Below are positions 42,088-52,063 of a DNA stretch of 64,000 bases, in pieces (the first letter of the stretch is position 1; the number at the start of each line of letters is the position of its first letter). This DNA is from Deltaproteobacteria bacterium. Its GTDB lineage: Bacteria > Desulfobacterota > Desulfuromonadia > Desulfuromonadales > BM103. The translations under genes and the position numbers were made by a program. Under the pieces are notes generated by a model. The model did no database searches, was not told the origin of the DNA, and was given only the letters and a program-made list of their open reading frames with translations. Location: assembly GCA_024636215.1 (NCBI GenBank), contig JAGXHL010000084.1, positions 3,875 to 67,874 on the forward strand, given 5' to 3'.

Positions 42088-42717
42088 TTACAACGCCTTT
42101 CTGGCCATACGGATGAACCGTGCCACTTTCTCCGGATCTTTCTGTCCGGGTTGCTCTTCAACGCCGCTCGACACATCAACCCCGTAAGGACGCACCTGGC
42201 GTACGGCCTCGGCGACATTTTCAGCATTAAGCCCCCCGGCCAGGATCACCCTGTGTTGCGCGGCAAGCTTGGCCGCCTGCTGCCAATCACAACGATGGCC
42301 GGTCCCCCCGAACTGATCAGGAACATAGGCATCAAGCAACAGGGCCGAGACTTTATAAGCCGCAAACAGAGCGTGTTGCATATCGCCTCTCAGCCGCAAA
42401 GCCTTAATCACCCGGCAGGGAGGGTAGCAACACTGCTCCGGCTCTTCATCTCCGTGTAATTGTACCGTGTTGAGACCGCAAAAATCCACCACCTCTCGGA
42501 TTCGCGCCGGAGATTCATTGACGAACAGCCCCACGGTCGTCAGCAGTGGAGGAAGCTCGGCGACAATCCGCCGGACCTGATCAGGCTCAACACACCGTGG
42601 ACTGCCCGGATAGAAGACGAAGCCCAGAGCATCGGCTCCACAGGCAGAAGCGTGGCGGGCATCCTCAAGATTAGTGATGCCGCAGATTTTCACCTTCGGC
42701 ACACCCTCGTGCGTCAT
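42088..42717 (-). CDS. trpF: Phosphoribosylanthranilate isomerase
   Basis: The 209-residue TIM-barrel enzyme converts phosphoribosylanthranilate to CdRP, the step before TrpC. It begins PKVKICGITNLEDARHASACGADALGFVF (cut here into shorter parts: the KICGITN motif is at about 9–15), with VQLHGDEE near 71, and ILAGGLNAENV near 155 and GVDVSSGVE near 173. It abuts trpB and follows trpB2 by 3 bases. Confidence 0.95.
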   Translation of the reverse strand: MTHEGVPKVKICGITNLEDARHASACGADALGFVFYPGSPRCVEPDQVRRIVAELPPLLTTVGLFVNESPARIREVVDFCGLNTVQLHGDEEPEQCCYPPCRVIKALRLRGDMQHALFAAYKVSALLLDAYVPDQFGGTGHRCDWQQAAKLAAQHRVILAGGLNAENVAEAVRQVRPYGVDVSSGVEEQPGQKDPEKVARFIRMARKAL

Positions 42718-42720
42718 CGG

Positions 42721-44073
42721 CTAGCCAACCTTGGGCAGATGCGACAAAGACTCCTCAATGGCCGCTTCAGGGTATTCGTAATCTTCCAGCTGATTGCTGA
42801 AGTAAGCGTCATACGCCGCCATGTCGACATGGCCATGGCCCGAGAGGTTAAAGAGAATGGTTTTCTCTTTACCTTCTTCCTTGGCCTGCAATGCCTCATC
42901 AATTGCACCGCGGATAGCGTGTGAGGATTCCGGCGCGGGGATTATTGACTCGGTCCGTGCAAAGAGTACGGCCGCTTCAAAACAGGCCGTCTGCGGTGCA
43001 GCTTTCGCCTCAACAACCCCTTGGTGCACCAGTTGCGACACCAGGGGGGAAGCGCCATGGTAACGCAGACCACCGGCGTGAATCCCCGGAGGCATGAAAT
43101 CATGACCGAGGGTATACATTTTCGAGATCGGTGCCATCTTGGCCGTATCACCGTAATCAAAGGCGTAAACACCCTTGGTCAGAGTCGGACAACTTGCCGG
43201 CTCCATTGCCAGAATACGGATATCCTTGCCGTTCGCTTTATCAGAGAGGAAAGGAAAGGCGATCCCCGCGAAGTTTGAACCACCGCCATGGCAGCCGATA
43301 ACCACATCGGGGTAATCACCGGCAATTTCGAGCTGCTCCTTGGCTTCGAGGCCGATGATCGTCTGATGCATGCAGACATGGTTGAGCACGCTGCCCAGAG
43401 AGTAACGGGTGTCCTCATGGGTTGCGGCATCTTCCACGGCTTCGCTGATGGCAATTCCCAGAGAGCCCTGGTTGTCGGGGTCCTTGGCTAGAATCGCACG
43501 ACCGGCATTGGTCCTGTCTGAAGGCGAAGGGAAGACTTCAGCACCCCACAGTTGCATCATGCTTTTGCGATAAGGTTTCTGGGCGTAAGAAACCTTAACC
43601 ATGTAGACCGTACATTCGAGCCCGAAATGCTGACAAGCCAAAGCGATCGAAGAGCCCCACTGCCCGGCACCGGTTTCCGATGCGATGCGTTTGGTACCGG
43701 CGATCTTGTTGTAGTAAGCCTGGGGTACGGCAGTATTCGGCTTGTGCGAACCGGCCGGCGAGACCCCCTCATACTTGTAGTAAATTTTGGCCGGGGTACC
43801 GAGAGCCTTTTCCAGCTGATGAGCCCGAAACATCGGCGCAGGGCGCCACAGCTTGTATATTTCGCGAACCTCTTCCGGGATATCGATCCAGCGCTGTTGA
43901 GAGACTTCCTGTTCAATCAAGGCCATAGGGAAGAGCGGCAGGAGATCATCTGGAGAAACCGGCTGGAGAGTGCCGGGATGAATAACCGGGGCCATTTCGC
44001 CTGGCATATCAGGGATAATGTTGTACCACTGCCTGGGCAGCCGGTCTTCGCTGAGAAGAATTTTACTCTGCAT
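42721..44073 (-). CDS. trpB2: TrpB2-type tryptophan synthase beta homologue
   Basis: The 450-residue PLP enzyme belongs to the TrpB2 family, longer than TrpB1 and carrying an N-terminal extension. It shows PLP-lysine motif [11 protein letters not shown] (about 105–115), [36 protein letters not shown], and LSGHGHVD near the end. TrpB2 proteins salvage or make tryptophan from indole and are often unable to form a tight complex with TrpA. It is placed between trpC and trpF. Two beta genes in one operon are seen in some archaea and deltaproteobacteria; the second may use free indole. Confidence 0.93.
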   Translation of the reverse strand: MQSKILLSEDRLPRQWYNIIPDMPGEMAPVIHPGTLQPVSPDDLLPLFPMALIEQEVSQQRWIDIPEEVREIYKLWRPAPMFRAHQLEKALGTPAKIYYKYEGVSPAGSHKPNTAVPQAYYNKIAGTKRIASETGAGQWGSSIALACQHFGLECTVYMVKVSYAQKPYRKSMMQLWGAEVFPSPSDRTNAGRAILAKDPDNQGSLGIAISEAVEDAATHEDTRYSLGSVLNHVCMHQTIIGLEAKEQLEIAGDYPDVVIGCHGGGSNFAGIAFPFLSDKANGKDIRILAMEPASCPTLTKGVYAFDYGDTAKMAPISKMYTLGHDFMPPGIHAGGLRYHGASPLVSQLVHQGVVEAKAAPQTACFEAAVLFARTESIIPAPESSHAIRGAIDEALQAKEEGKEKTILFNLSGHGHVDMAAYDAYFSNQLEDYEYPEAAIEESLSHLPKVG

Positions 44074-44123
44074 GAGACATTTCCTTGCGTTAGTGGTTAG
44101 AGAAAAACCGTGTCATAATGAAT

Positions 44124-44915
44124 TCAATTCTCGCCTTGAAGTTCTTTAAGCTTGGCGCCGATATCATCCTCGCGCATCAGCGATTCACCAACTAAAACCC
44201 CCCTGGCACCCGCTTTCTGTAAACGCAGGACATCTGCCCGGCAAGAGATGCCACTTTCAGCGACCACGAAATAGCCGACAGGGATCAAGGGCAGCAAACG
44301 TTCGGTTGTTGCCAGATCCGTTGCAAAAGTCTGCAGGTTGCGATTGTTAATACCGATCAGCTCACAACCGGTGGTCAGAGCGACGTCCAATTCCGCTTCA
44401 TCATGAACTTCCAGCAGGACATCAAGCTGAAGTTCTCTCGCCAGAACATAGTACTCCGCCAACTGGCCAGCATCAAGCATGGCCGCAATCAGCAGGACGG
44501 CATCCGCTCCAGCGGCCCGGGCCTCATAAATCTGGTAGGGGTCACAGATGAAATCCTTCCGTAAAAGCGGCAGACTGACCACCTCACGAATCTTCGCCAG
44601 GTAGAGGAGATGGCCCATAAAAAAGTGTTCATCGGTCAACACCGACAAGCAGGTCGCGCCATTCTCCTGGTAGATCTCTGCAATCGATAAGGGATCGAAG
44701 TCTTCACGAATCACCCCTTTACTGGGCGAGCCTTTCTTGACTTCAGCAATGACCGCTGTCCAACCGGAATCTGCGCACGCCCGCAGGGCGCGCAAGAAGC
44801 CTCTCGGCTGGTCTTCAAGCTCATCGATGCCCCGCTGTAAAGAAGCAAGGGAACGACGACTCTTGGCCAGGGCAACCTCCTGACGTTTATATGCGGCAAT
44901 CTTATCGAGTATCAT
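44124..44915 (-). CDS. trpC: Indole-3-glycerol phosphate synthase
   Basis: The 263-residue TIM-barrel enzyme closes the indole ring from CdRP. It shows AVIAEVKKGSPSKGVIREDF (about 54–73) with the catalytic Lys residues, LRKDFICDPYQIYEARAAGADAVLLI (catalytic Lys about 120), the Glu of LLEVHDEAEL and NNRNLQTF, and VAESGISCRADVLRL. It lies 42 bases after trpD and 50 before trpB2. Confidence 0.96.
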   Translation of the reverse strand: MILDKIAAYKRQEVALAKSRRSLASLQRGIDELEDQPRGFLRALRACADSGWTAVIAEVKKGSPSKGVIREDFDPLSIAEIYQENGATCLSVLTDEHFFMGHLLYLAKIREVVSLPLLRKDFICDPYQIYEARAAGADAVLLIAAMLDAGQLAEYYVLARELQLDVLLEVHDEAELDVALTTGCELIGINNRNLQTFATDLATTERLLPLIPVGYFVVAESGISCRADVLRLQKAGARGVLVGESLMREDDIGAKLKELQGEN

Positions 44916-44957
44916 ATTTTTCAGAGCTCAAATTCGGTTTCAGCACTTACCAATGGA

Positions 44958-46007
44958 TCAGGCGTTGGTTAGCTTGACAAGACCCTCAAGTTTCGCCTTG
45001 GCCAGGCCGTTATCAATCACATTACGGGCTTTCTCCAGGCCGGCTTCGACACTCTCTGCAATTCCAGCGGCAAGCAGTGCATAGGCCGCGTTAAGCAGCA
45101 CGATATCCCGTTTGGGACCGTCATCTCCAGCCAGGACAGTTCTCACGATCTCTGCATTTTTCTCGGCATCACCGCCCTGAAGGTCACTTAGAGAGCAACG
45201 TTGCAAGCTGAAGTCTTCCGGCTCAATCGTCGCAAGAGTCACCTGACCCTCCTTGATTTCGGCGATTCGCGTCGGACCGGTCAGGGTAATCTCGTCCATT
45301 CCATCGTAGCCGTGGACAACGAAGCCACGCCGGCAACCGAGCTTGACCAGAACCCTGGCGAGCGCCTCGACCAGCTTCTCGTCATACACGCCGAGGACCT
45401 GTCGGTCTGCAGCAGCCGGGTTGGTCAGAGGACCAAGGATATTAAAGATTGTGCGGATGCCTATTTCGCGGCGAGGGCCAATCGCATGCTTCATCGCTCC
45501 ATGCAGGGCCGGGGCAAAAAGGAAACCGACCCCGACCTCGTTGATACACGACTCGACCTGCTGTGGGGTCACATTCAGGTTCACCCCGAGAGCCTCCAGG
45601 ACATCGGCGCTGCCGCAGGCTGAAGAGATGCTGCGATTGCCGTGTTTGGCAACCTTGACGCCACAGGCCGCAACGACGAAAGCAACCGTCGTTGAGATGT
45701 TGAAACTTTTGGTGCCGCTGCCGCCAGTACCACAGGTATCGAGGATCGTTTCACGGTCCAGGTTAATCTCTTCACGATCAATATCCAGGGCCTTACCCAC
45801 GCGGATGGGGGTGGCACGGTCTCGCATAACCCTGGCAGCGCCGGCAATCTCTTCGACAGTTTCACCCTTCATGCGCAGCGCGGTAATGAAAGCCCCGACT
45901 TGCGCAGGGGTCGCCTCACCACCCATGATCTGGTTCATCACCTCAATCATTTCGGCTTCTGCCAGATCCTGCCGAAGAACAACTTTACCAATCGCGTCCT
46001 TGATCAT
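44958..46007 (-). CDS. trpD: Anthranilate phosphoribosyltransferase
   Basis: The 349-residue enzyme joins anthranilate with PRPP, the link to prs in this window. It has a helical N-domain with [22 protein letters not shown] (about 28–49), the PRPP/Mg loop [17 protein letters not shown] (about 90), [21 protein letters not shown] (about 120), and GPLTNPAA (about 190). It overlaps trpG by 4 bases, a sign of coupling, and its length is typical for the monofunctional form. Confidence 0.96.
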   Translation of the reverse strand: MIKDAIGKVVLRQDLAEAEMIEVMNQIMGGEATPAQVGAFITALRMKGETVEEIAGAARVMRDRATPIRVGKALDIDREEINLDRETILDTCGTGGSGTKSFNISTTVAFVVAACGVKVAKHGNRSISSACGSADVLEALGVNLNVTPQQVESCINEVGVGFLFAPALHGAMKHAIGPRREIGIRTIFNILGPLTNPAAADRQVLGVYDEKLVEALARVLVKLGCRRGFVVHGYDGMDEITLTGPTRIAEIKEGQVTLATIEPEDFSLQRCSLSDLQGGDAEKNAEIVRTVLAGDDGPKRDIVLLNAAYALLAAGIAESVEAGLEKARNVIDNGLAKAKLEGLVKLTNA

Positions 46008-46591
46008 GATGGCTCCTGAGCTACTTTTGTCATGTCCAGAAAATTCTTCAAGATGTCCATACCGGCAAGTGTCAAAATAGATTCAGGATGGAACTGCATC
46101 CCCCAGACCGGCAGATGACGATGGCGCATCCCCATAATCTCGCCTTCTAGCGTCCATGCCGTTATTTCAAGGCATTCAGGCAAAGAAGCACGTTCCACCA
46201 GCAGGGAATGATAACGGGTCGCATCGAAAGGGTCAGGGAGTCCGGCGAAGAGGTTCTGATTATTATGAAAAACCGGACTGGTTTTGCCATGCATCAGACG
46301 GTCGGCCCGGACAATTTTGCCGCCATACGCCTGACCGATTGACTGGTGTCCCAGGCAGACGCCGAGTATCGGCAGCGTCCCGGCAAAATGCCGGATGGCT
46401 GCCACGGAGATTCCGGCTTCATTCGGCGTACAGGGCCCGGGCGAAATGACCAGTCGGCTTGGGTTAAGCCTTGCTATGTCGTCCAGAGAGATCTTGTCAT
46501 TGCGATGGACCACAACCTCTTCACCCAGTTCGCGTAGATACTGAACCAGGTTATACGTAAATGAATCATAATTGTCGATCATCAGCAGCAT
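46004..46591 (-). CDS. trpG: Anthranilate synthase glutamine amidotransferase
   Basis: The 195-residue class I amidotransferase supplies ammonia to TrpE. It shows [14 protein letters not shown] at the start, the oxyanion strand [12 protein letters not shown] (about 50), the nucleophile in [15 protein letters not shown] (about 78), and the His/Glu pair in [10 protein letters not shown] (about 170). It is 1 base after trpE and may also serve p-aminobenzoate synthesis, since no separate pabA is in the window. Confidence 0.95.
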   Translation of the reverse strand: MLLMIDNYDSFTYNLVQYLRELGEEVVVHRNDKISLDDIARLNPSRLVISPGPCTPNEAGISVAAIRHFAGTLPILGVCLGHQSIGQAYGGKIVRADRLMHGKTSPVFHNNQNLFAGLPDPFDATRYHSLLVERASLPECLEITAWTLEGEIMGMRHRHLPVWGMQFHPESILTLAGMDILKNFLDMTKVAQEPS

Positions 46592-46592
46592 A

Positions 46593-48074
46593 TTAGTCCA
46601 ACCCCTGCCGCGCCATTTCTATGGCCATTTTTACACCCATCGCTTTGTTGACGGTTTCCTCGTATTCGGCACTCGGATCTGAATCGGCGACAATCCCGGC
46701 ACCGGCCTGAAGATGAATGCGGTTTTTGTGAGCAACCAAAGTCCGAATCGCGATGGCAAGATCCATATTGCCGTCGAAAGAGATATAACCGACAGCGCCA
46801 CCATAGATCTCACGACGCACCGGTTCCATCTCTTCAATAATTTCCATAGCGCGGATTTTCGGTGCTCCGCTTAAGGTCCCTGCCGGGAAGGTTGCAGAAA
46901 AGACATCCAGAGCATCCTGACCTGGCATAAGGCGCCCGCTCACGTTGGAAACGATGTGCATAACATGCGAGTACCGCTCAACCACCATCAGTTCATCCAC
47001 CTGCACGGAGCCGGTTGCACAGACGCGGCCGAGGTCATTGCGACCAAGATCAACCAGCATGATATGCTCTGCCAGTTCTTTCGGATCCGCTAACAGATCA
47101 GTCTCCATACGCTGATCCTCATCGAGATTCTTTCCCCGGGGTCGCGTTCCGGCAATCGGGCGCACTTCAACATGATCGCCCTCCTTGCGCACCAGAACCT
47201 CCGGGGAGGCACCGATGACCCGGGTGTCGTTAAACTGCAAGTAGAACATGTACGGGGACGGATTGATCGTCCGCAAGGCACGATAGACATCAAAAGGTTC
47301 CGCATCAAGCTCGCCGGAGAACCTTTGCGAAAGCACGACCTGGATAACATCGCCAGAGCGTACGTAGTCTTTACATCGCTCGACAGCAGACTCGAAATCT
47401 GGACGACTGAAGTTGGAGATTAGATCTGCACTTGCCCGAACTTTAGACGCCGCCGGTCTTTCAGGCAAAGGCTTGCGTAACAGCGCAACCATATCGTCTA
47501 TGCGCTGCACGGCTGCATCATAGGCAAGGCCGGGGTCATCGCCTTCACACAAGTGAACGTTGCTTAAGACCTTGATCTTCTGCTGCATATTATCGAAGAT
47601 CAGCATCGTCTCGGTAATCAGGAACCAGCTTTCGTAAGCACCTATCTCGGCCTCTACAAGCTCCGGAAGTTCCTCGATGTGACGGACCATATCGTAGCCC
47701 AGATAACCAACAGCACCACCAAAAAAACGTGGCAAATCCGGTAGGGAGACCGGTTGATAAGGCGCGAGAAAAGCCTTCAGCTGGTCGAGTGGATTAGCAG
47801 CGTTACCTGACTTGACCACGTCACCGTTTTCGAGGATTTCAAAGTGATTACCGCGACAACGAAAGGCTCGCCCGGAGCCAACGCCAAGAAAAGAATAACG
47901 TGCCCATTTCTCGCCACCGGCAATACTCTCTAGCAAAAAGGCAGTTTTTCTGTCATCGATCTTGCAGAAGGCCGAAACCGGAGTTTCCATGTCTGCGAGA
48001 ATCTCGCGATAGACGGGAATCAGGTTGCCCTGGCGGGACAGATTTTGGAACTCTTCACGGGATGGGCAATGCAT
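46593..48074 (-). CDS. trpE: Anthranilate synthase component I
   Basis: The 493-residue chorismate-using enzyme has an N-terminal domain (about 1–190) with the [18 protein letters not shown] motif of the tryptophan feedback site, and a C-terminal chorismate-binding domain with [11 protein letters not shown] (about 235), [18 protein letters not shown] (about 300), [11 protein letters not shown] (about 350), [11 protein letters not shown] (about 400) and [11 protein letters not shown] (about 430). It is first in the trp cluster. Both the sensor and the catalytic parts look intact, so tryptophan inhibition is likely. Confidence 0.97.
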   Translation of the reverse strand: MHCPSREEFQNLSRQGNLIPVYREILADMETPVSAFCKIDDRKTAFLLESIAGGEKWARYSFLGVGSGRAFRCRGNHFEILENGDVVKSGNAANPLDQLKAFLAPYQPVSLPDLPRFFGGAVGYLGYDMVRHIEELPELVEAEIGAYESWFLITETMLIFDNMQQKIKVLSNVHLCEGDDPGLAYDAAVQRIDDMVALLRKPLPERPAASKVRASADLISNFSRPDFESAVERCKDYVRSGDVIQVVLSQRFSGELDAEPFDVYRALRTINPSPYMFYLQFNDTRVIGASPEVLVRKEGDHVEVRPIAGTRPRGKNLDEDQRMETDLLADPKELAEHIMLVDLGRNDLGRVCATGSVQVDELMVVERYSHVMHIVSNVSGRLMPGQDALDVFSATFPAGTLSGAPKIRAMEIIEEMEPVRREIYGGAVGYISFDGNMDLAIAIRTLVAHKNRIHLQAGAGIVADSDPSAEYEETVNKAMGVKMAIEMARQGLD

Positions 48075-48162
48075 ATCATTTCCTTACTGAATTAACCGCG
48101 CCAAATTAGCATGAAGACTGACAAATGGCAAGGAAACCAAAGGCCTGCAAACCAATAAATGA

Positions 48163-48191
48163 TTGACCGAAAAGTGCCAAGTTGATATGCA
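48163..48191 (+). promoter_or_regulatory. Possible promoter for the FKBP gene
   Basis: TTGACC (48163–48168) and TATGCA (48186–48191) are spaced by 17 bases. The -10 match is weak. The inverted repeat at 48176–48204 covers the -10 and start region. Confidence 0.35.
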
Positions 48192-48204
48192 TACGCAACT
48201 TGGC
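48176..48204. promoter_or_regulatory. Inverted repeat between divergent trpE and FKBP genes
   Basis: GCCAAGTTG (48176–48184) and CAACTTGGC (48196–48204) are perfect 9-bp complements around an 11-base centre that itself contains TATGCATA. It lies in the only shared control region of trpE and the FKBP gene and is a candidate operator or leader hairpin. It does not resemble the classical TrpR operator. Confidence 0.6.
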
Positions 48205-48257
48205 CCGCTGAAACAGGGCCCTTCCATTGTAACGACAGAAGAATTTAAGGAGAGAAG

Positions 48258-48701
48258 ATGATACGTGCAGCAGAACAAGACACAGTCAAGGTTGAGTATG
48301 TTGGAAGGTTAACCGATGGGACAGTATTTGACGCGTCACCTGAAGAGCGCCCTTTGCTATTCATTATTGGTCGCAAAGAAGTCATACCCGGCTTTGAAGA
48401 AGCCGTCGAAGGGATGTACCAGGGTGAGAGCAAAACCATAACCATTCCCTGTGAAAAAGCTTACGGCACCAGCGACCCGGAACTCCTTGAGCAAATTGAC
48501 CGCAGCGCGATCGGCCAGGAGATAGAACTCCAGGTTGGCGGACAATTGGAAATCACCAACCAGGACGGCAGCGTCTTTTACGTCATGGTCAAAGGTTTTA
48601 CTGATGACCAGGTCACTCTGGATGCAAACCACCCTTTAGCGGGCAAAGACCTGACCTTTGAGATAAAGCTGCTTGAAGTTACAAAAGCTGAGCGCAAATA
48701 A
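48258..48701 (+). CDS. FKBP-type peptidyl-prolyl isomerase, SlyD-like
   Basis: The 147-residue protein shows the SlyD-type arrangement: FKBP strands with VEYVGRLTDGTVFDASP (about 14) and LLFIIGRKEVIPGFEEAVEGM (about 30–50), an inserted chaperone flap (about 73–125, CEKAYGTSDPELLEQI), and the closing FKBP strand LTFEIKLLEVTK. The His/Cys-rich metal tail of E. coli SlyD is absent. It speeds prolyl isomerisation and may act as a folding helper in the cytosol. ATG 48258 follows AAGGAG. It is alone on the plus strand, divergent from trpE and convergent with the ribosomal genes. Confidence 0.92.
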   Translation: MIRAAEQDTVKVEYVGRLTDGTVFDASPEERPLLFIIGRKEVIPGFEEAVEGMYQGESKTITIPCEKAYGTSDPELLEQIDRSAIGQEIELQVGGQLEITNQDGSVFYVMVKGFTDDQVTLDANHPLAGKDLTFEIKLLEVTKAERK

Positions 48702-48722
48702 CCGTCAATCAACCCAAAGAAA

Positions 48723-48754
48723 AGCAGGGCGGGATATCAGTATCCCGCCCTGCT
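48723..48754. terminator. Shared terminator of FKBP gene and rplQ
   Basis: A perfect 14-bp GC-rich stem (48723–48736 with 48741–48754) with loop TCAG lies between the convergent stops of the FKBP gene and rplQ and can act in both directions. Flanking sequence has only short A and T runs. Confidence 0.85.
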
Positions 48755-48781
48755 CTATATGATTTGCCATTTTCTGCCGAG

Positions 48782-49321
48782 TTACTTCTCTGCTTTTTCT
48801 TCCTCAGCAGGTGCTTCCTCTGCAGGTGCTTCCTCTGCAGGCGCTTCCTCTGCAGGTGTCTCCTCAACAGGTGCTTCCTCAACCGGGGCTGCCTCAACAG
48901 GAGCCGCAACCTTTTCAGCAACCTTCTTCGCAGGCGCCTTTTTCTTCTTCGGTTTGACCGCGATCTCCTCTTCGACCAATTCAATCATTGAGAGCGCAGC
49001 ATTATCACCGGCGCGGTGGCCAAGTTTGATAATTCTCGTGTAACCACCAGGGCGATCTGCATACCGCGGGGCAATGGTATCAACCAGTTTGGCGACGGTT
49101 TTCTTGTCGCGCACGACCTCCATGATCAGGCGGCGGGAGTGCAAATCACCACGTCTTGCGATAGTGATCAGTTTCTCAGCCATCTTGCGCAACTCCTTGG
49201 CGCGAGCGTCAGTCGTGGTGATTTTTTCACAATCGAAAAGTGAAGTCACCATATTACGCATCATGGCTTTACGATGGCTGGTATTACGTCCCAGCGTTCT
49301 TCCAGTTTTTCTATGGCGCAT
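48782..49321 (-). CDS. rplQ: Ribosomal protein L17 with acidic C-terminal extension
   Basis: The 179-residue protein has the normal L17 core (1–120; [20 protein letters not shown] at the start, [15 protein letters not shown] at the end), but then a Lys/Pro-rich stretch (about 124–145) and a Pro/Ala/Glu repeat tail (145–179) encoded by 15-bp DNA repeats. Most L17 proteins stop at 116–130. The tail is flexible and acidic, so it probably lies outside the exit-side surface of the ribosome. It is last in the alpha operon, after rpoA. Confidence 0.95.
   Translation of the reverse strand: MRHRKTGRTLGRNTSHRKAMMRNMVTSLFDCEKITTTDARAKELRKMAEKLITIARRGDLHSRRLIMEVVRDKKTVAKLVDTIAPRYADRPGGYTRIIKLGHRAGDNAALSMIELVEEEIAVKPKKKKAPAKKVAEKVAAPVEAAPVEEAPVEETPAEEAPAEEAPAEEAPAEEEKAEK
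48809..48898 (-). repeat. Six 15-bp repeats coding the L17 tail
   Basis: Units begin at 48809, 48824, 48839, 48854, 48869 and 48884; the first two are identical and the rest differ at one to five bases. Each codes for a five-residue APAEE/APVEE unit in frame. Confidence 0.9.
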
Positions 49322-49367
49322 TGCTATCTGTTCCTTTCTCCGGGTAACACCCCGTTAAGGGTTGCCC

Positions 49368-50387
49368 CTAGAGTTCTTCTTCGCTCTTTTCGATCATCTT
49401 CAGATATTCAGGATCCGGGAAGCCCTCGATAGACAAACCCAGAGTCAAGCCCATTTCGGAGAGGATATCCTTGATTTCGTTAAGGGACTTGCGACCGAAG
49501 TTCTGTGTTTTCAACATTTCAGCTTCGGACTTCTGTACCAACTCGCCGATCAGTCGGATGTTGGCGTTCTTCAGGCAGTTGGCGCTACGCACCGACAGCT
49601 CAAGTTCATCAACACGACGATAGAGGTTCTCGTTGATCGGTTGTTTGGCGCCTTCGACCTCATCGGTTACTTCAGGCTCGAGAGCCTCGTCAAAGTTGAT
49701 GAAGAGCTGAACCTGCTCTTTGACAATCTTGGCAGCATAAGCAAGAGCGTCATCAGGTTTAACACTGCCGTTGGTATGGATTTCCAGAACCAACTTGTCG
49801 TAATCAGTCACCTGACCAACACGGGCATTGCTGACCGTGTAGTTGACTTTCTTGATCGGTGAGAAGAGGGCATCAATGGGAATGGTTCCAACCGGGGCCT
49901 TGTCGTCACGGTTCCGCTCGGCGGGGCCGTAGCCCTTGCCCATGGCCACAACCATATCCATTTCGATATCCGCCTCTTTACCACAGGTCGCAATGAAGTG
50001 ATCAGGGTTCAGAATTTCGACATTTGAATCAGTGATGATGTCACCGGCCTTGATAACACCCGCCCCTTTTTTGACAATGCGGATATTGCGCGGCTCATGA
50101 CCATGCAGCTTGATCAGGACACCTTTCAGATTAAGGATAATGTCCGTCACGTCCTGAGTCACACCAGGAACAGTGGAGAATTCATGCAGAACACCCTTAA
50201 TACGAACTGAGGTGATTGCCGCCCCCTGCAGCGAGGAGAGTAAAACCCGGCGCAGGGCATTACCCATGGTCGTACCGAAACCACGTTCAAATGGCTCCGC
50301 TGAAAACTTGCCATAAGTGGCAGTCAGCGTATCGGCATCAACCTGGAGACGCTTGGGCTTGATCAGTTCTCTCCAGTTTTTAAACAT
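49368..50387 (-). CDS. rpoA: RNA polymerase alpha subunit
   Basis: The 339-residue subunit has the N-terminal assembly domain (about 1–235; [25 protein letters not shown]) and the C-terminal domain (about 250–325; [19 protein letters not shown] and [14 protein letters not shown]) that contacts promoter UP elements and activators. Length is typical. It lies 46 bases before rplQ and 60 after rpsD in the alpha operon. Confidence 0.98.
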   Translation of the reverse strand: MFKNWRELIKPKRLQVDADTLTATYGKFSAEPFERGFGTTMGNALRRVLLSSLQGAAITSVRIKGVLHEFSTVPGVTQDVTDIILNLKGVLIKLHGHEPRNIRIVKKGAGVIKAGDIITDSNVEILNPDHFIATCGKEADIEMDMVVAMGKGYGPAERNRDDKAPVGTIPIDALFSPIKKVNYTVSNARVGQVTDYDKLVLEIHTNGSVKPDDALAYAAKIVKEQVQLFINFDEALEPEVTDEVEGAKQPINENLYRRVDELELSVRSANCLKNANIRLIGELVQKSEAEMLKTQNFGRKSLNEIKDILSEMGLTLGLSIEGFPDPEYLKMIEKSEEEL

Positions 50388-50447
50388 GCGATTCCTCCGT
50401 TTGAGGTTGCTCTAAAAAGTTACAAACCACCAAAAAGAACCTGTCGA

Positions 50448-51077
50448 TTACTTGGAATAAAGCTCGACAATCAGGTGTTCCTGGAAGCTTGGCGTGGTCA
50501 TTTCAGCACGCACAGGCAACGTCTTGACAGTGCCTTGGAATGCATCACGAGTCAACTCAACCCATGAGGGAATACCACGGCGCATCACGCCGTCGAGAGC
50601 CTCATTAACTCGGACTATCTTACGGCTCTTTTCGCGCAACTCGACCACATCACCAGGACGCACGAGATACGAGGGTATATTTACCTTGCGACCATTAACC
50701 AGGAAGTGGTTGTGTCGTACAAGTTGGCGGGCTTCACTACGCGAAGTAGCAAACCCCATCCGGTAGACCATGCTGTCAAGGCGCCGTTCGAGAAGAATCA
50801 GGAGATTTTCACCTGTAACACCCTTCATACGGTCAGCTTCTTTGAAATAGTCACGGAATTGCTTCTCAAGCAGACCATAGGTCCGTTTGACACGCTGTTT
50901 TTCTCGTAACTGAGTGCCGTAGTCAGAAACCTTGATGCGACCCTGGCCGTGTTGACCGGGAGCATAGTTGCGGCGTTCCAGAGCGCACTTGTCTGTGTAA
51001 CAACGGTCGCCTTTCAGGAACAACTTCATATTTTCCCGCCGGCACATGCGGCAAACGGGTCCAGTGTATCTCGCCAA
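50448..51077 (-). CDS. rpsD: Ribosomal protein S4
   Basis: The 209-residue primary 16S binding protein has an N-terminal zinc-type stretch [15 protein letters not shown] (Cys about 9, 12, 26, 31), followed by the S4 domain (about 93–165; [27 protein letters not shown]). It also acts in translational fidelity and, in many bacteria, regulates the alpha operon. Confidence 0.97.
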   Translation of the reverse strand: MARYTGPVCRMCRRENMKLFLKGDRCYTDKCALERRNYAPGQHGQGRIKVSDYGTQLREKQRVKRTYGLLEKQFRDYFKEADRMKGVTGENLLILLERRLDSMVYRMGFATSRSEARQLVRHNHFLVNGRKVNIPSYLVRPGDVVELREKSRKIVRVNEALDGVMRRGIPSWVELTRDAFQGTVKTLPVRAEMTTPSFQEHLIVELYSK

Positions 51078-51100
51078 CGTTCGTCCTCCTTAATATCTGG

Positions 51101-51493
51101 TTAGACTCTTCTACGCTTAGGTGGACGGCACCCGTTATGCGGGATCGGAGTGACATCCTTGATCATAGTGATTGTCAAGCCTACTGACTGCAGAGCACGC
51201 AGAGCAGACTCACGGCCTGAGCCAGGGCCTTTGACCCAGACTTCGATGCTGCGCAATCCATGCTCCTGTGCTTTCTTTGCTGCATCTTCGGCGGCCATCT
51301 GAGCTGCAAATGGAGTACTTTTACGACTCCCTCTGAAACCCTTGGAACCGGAAGTACACCATGAAATCACGTTGCCGGCCACATCTGTGATCGTAACGAT
51401 CGTATTGTTGAATGTCGCCTGGATATGAGCAATTCCATTTGAGACATTCTTCTTTTCAGTTTTTTTACGTACACGTTTACCAGGCTTAGCCAT
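51101..51493 (-). CDS. rpsK: Ribosomal protein S11
   Basis: The 130-residue platform protein of the small subunit has a basic N-terminus (about 1–17) and the S11 core with [20 protein letters not shown] (about 29) and [16 protein letters not shown] (about 90), ending [13 protein letters not shown]. It lies 12 bases after rpsM and 23 before rpsD. Confidence 0.97.
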   Translation of the reverse strand: MAKPGKRVRKKTEKKNVSNGIAHIQATFNNTIVTITDVAGNVISWCTSGSKGFRGSRKSTPFAAQMAAEDAAKKAQEHGLRSIEVWVKGPGSGRESALRALQSVGLTITMIKDVTPIPHNGCRPPKRRRV

Positions 51494-51505
51494 GGTTCCT
51501 CCTGA

Positions 51506-51874
51506 TTACTTCTTCTTGCCGGCGACAGTCTTGCGCGGACCCTTGCGGGTTCTTGCATTGGTCTTGGTCTTCTGTCCACGCACCGGCAAACCTCGCCGAT
51601 GGCGTAGACCACGATAACAACCGAGATCCATCAGTCGCTTAATGTTCATTGTCACTTCGCGACGCAGGTCACCCTCAACCTTGCAGTCACTGTCAATTAC
51701 CTTACGGATCTTGGCTACTTCTTCCTCAGTCAAATTATCTGAACGGGTGTTGAAATCAACGCCAGCCTTGGACAATATATCCTGGGATGTCGAGCGACCG
51801 ACACCATAAATGTATGTCAGTGCTACTTCAATCCGTTTGTTTCTGGGTAAATCGATACCAGCAATACGAGCCAA
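51506..51874 (-). CDS. rpsM: Ribosomal protein S13
   Basis: The 122-residue protein of the 30S head contacts tRNA and the 50S subunit. It starts [20 protein letters not shown] and ends in a basic tail containing [20 protein letters not shown]. It follows rpmJ. Confidence 0.97.
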   Translation of the reverse strand: MARIAGIDLPRNKRIEVALTYIYGVGRSTSQDILSKAGVDFNTRSDNLTEEEVAKIRKVIDSDCKVEGDLRREVTMNIKRLMDLGCYRGLRHRRGLPVRGQKTKTNARTRKGPRKTVAGKKK

Positions 51875-51895
51875 TGTCCGATCCTCCTAAAATAC

Positions 51896-52009
51896 TTAAC
51901 CTTGTCTCTGTTTATGCTTGGGATTTTCACAGATCACTCTGAGGACACCCTTGCGCTTAATGACCTTGCACTTATCACAAATTGTTTTAACTGATGCTCG
52001 GACTTTCAT
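51896..52009 (-). CDS. rpmJ: Ribosomal protein L36
   Basis: The 37-residue protein [20 protein letters not shown]... has the C-x2-C...C-x4-H zinc site (CDKC at 11–14, Cys27 and His32), so it is the zinc-containing form. It starts at ATG 52009 after AAGGAAA. It lies between map and rpsM. No infA lies between map and rpmJ, where it sits in many bacteria. Confidence 0.95.
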   Translation of the reverse strand: MKVRASVKTICDKCKVIKRKGVLRVICENPKHKQRQG

Positions 52010-52063
52010 GTTTCTTTCCTTTTGAACCGTTTCGGTAATACCCCGCAGGGTAACCGTCACTGC

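Noticed and set aside
41182..42459. Long open frame (425 codons) antisense to trpB and trpF
   Set aside because: It spans two firmly identified genes on the other strand and shows no protein family features; it is a by-product of their codon use.
48084..48278. Short minus-strand frame before trpE as a Trp leader peptide
   Set aside because: It contains only one Trp and no tandem Trp codons, and no attenuator-type pair of hairpins with a T-run follows.
48809..48898. Short regular repeats that look CRISPR-like
   Set aside because: The units are 15 bases with no unique spacers and lie in frame inside rplQ; they are coding repeats. The same applies to 22604–22693 and 25094–25162.
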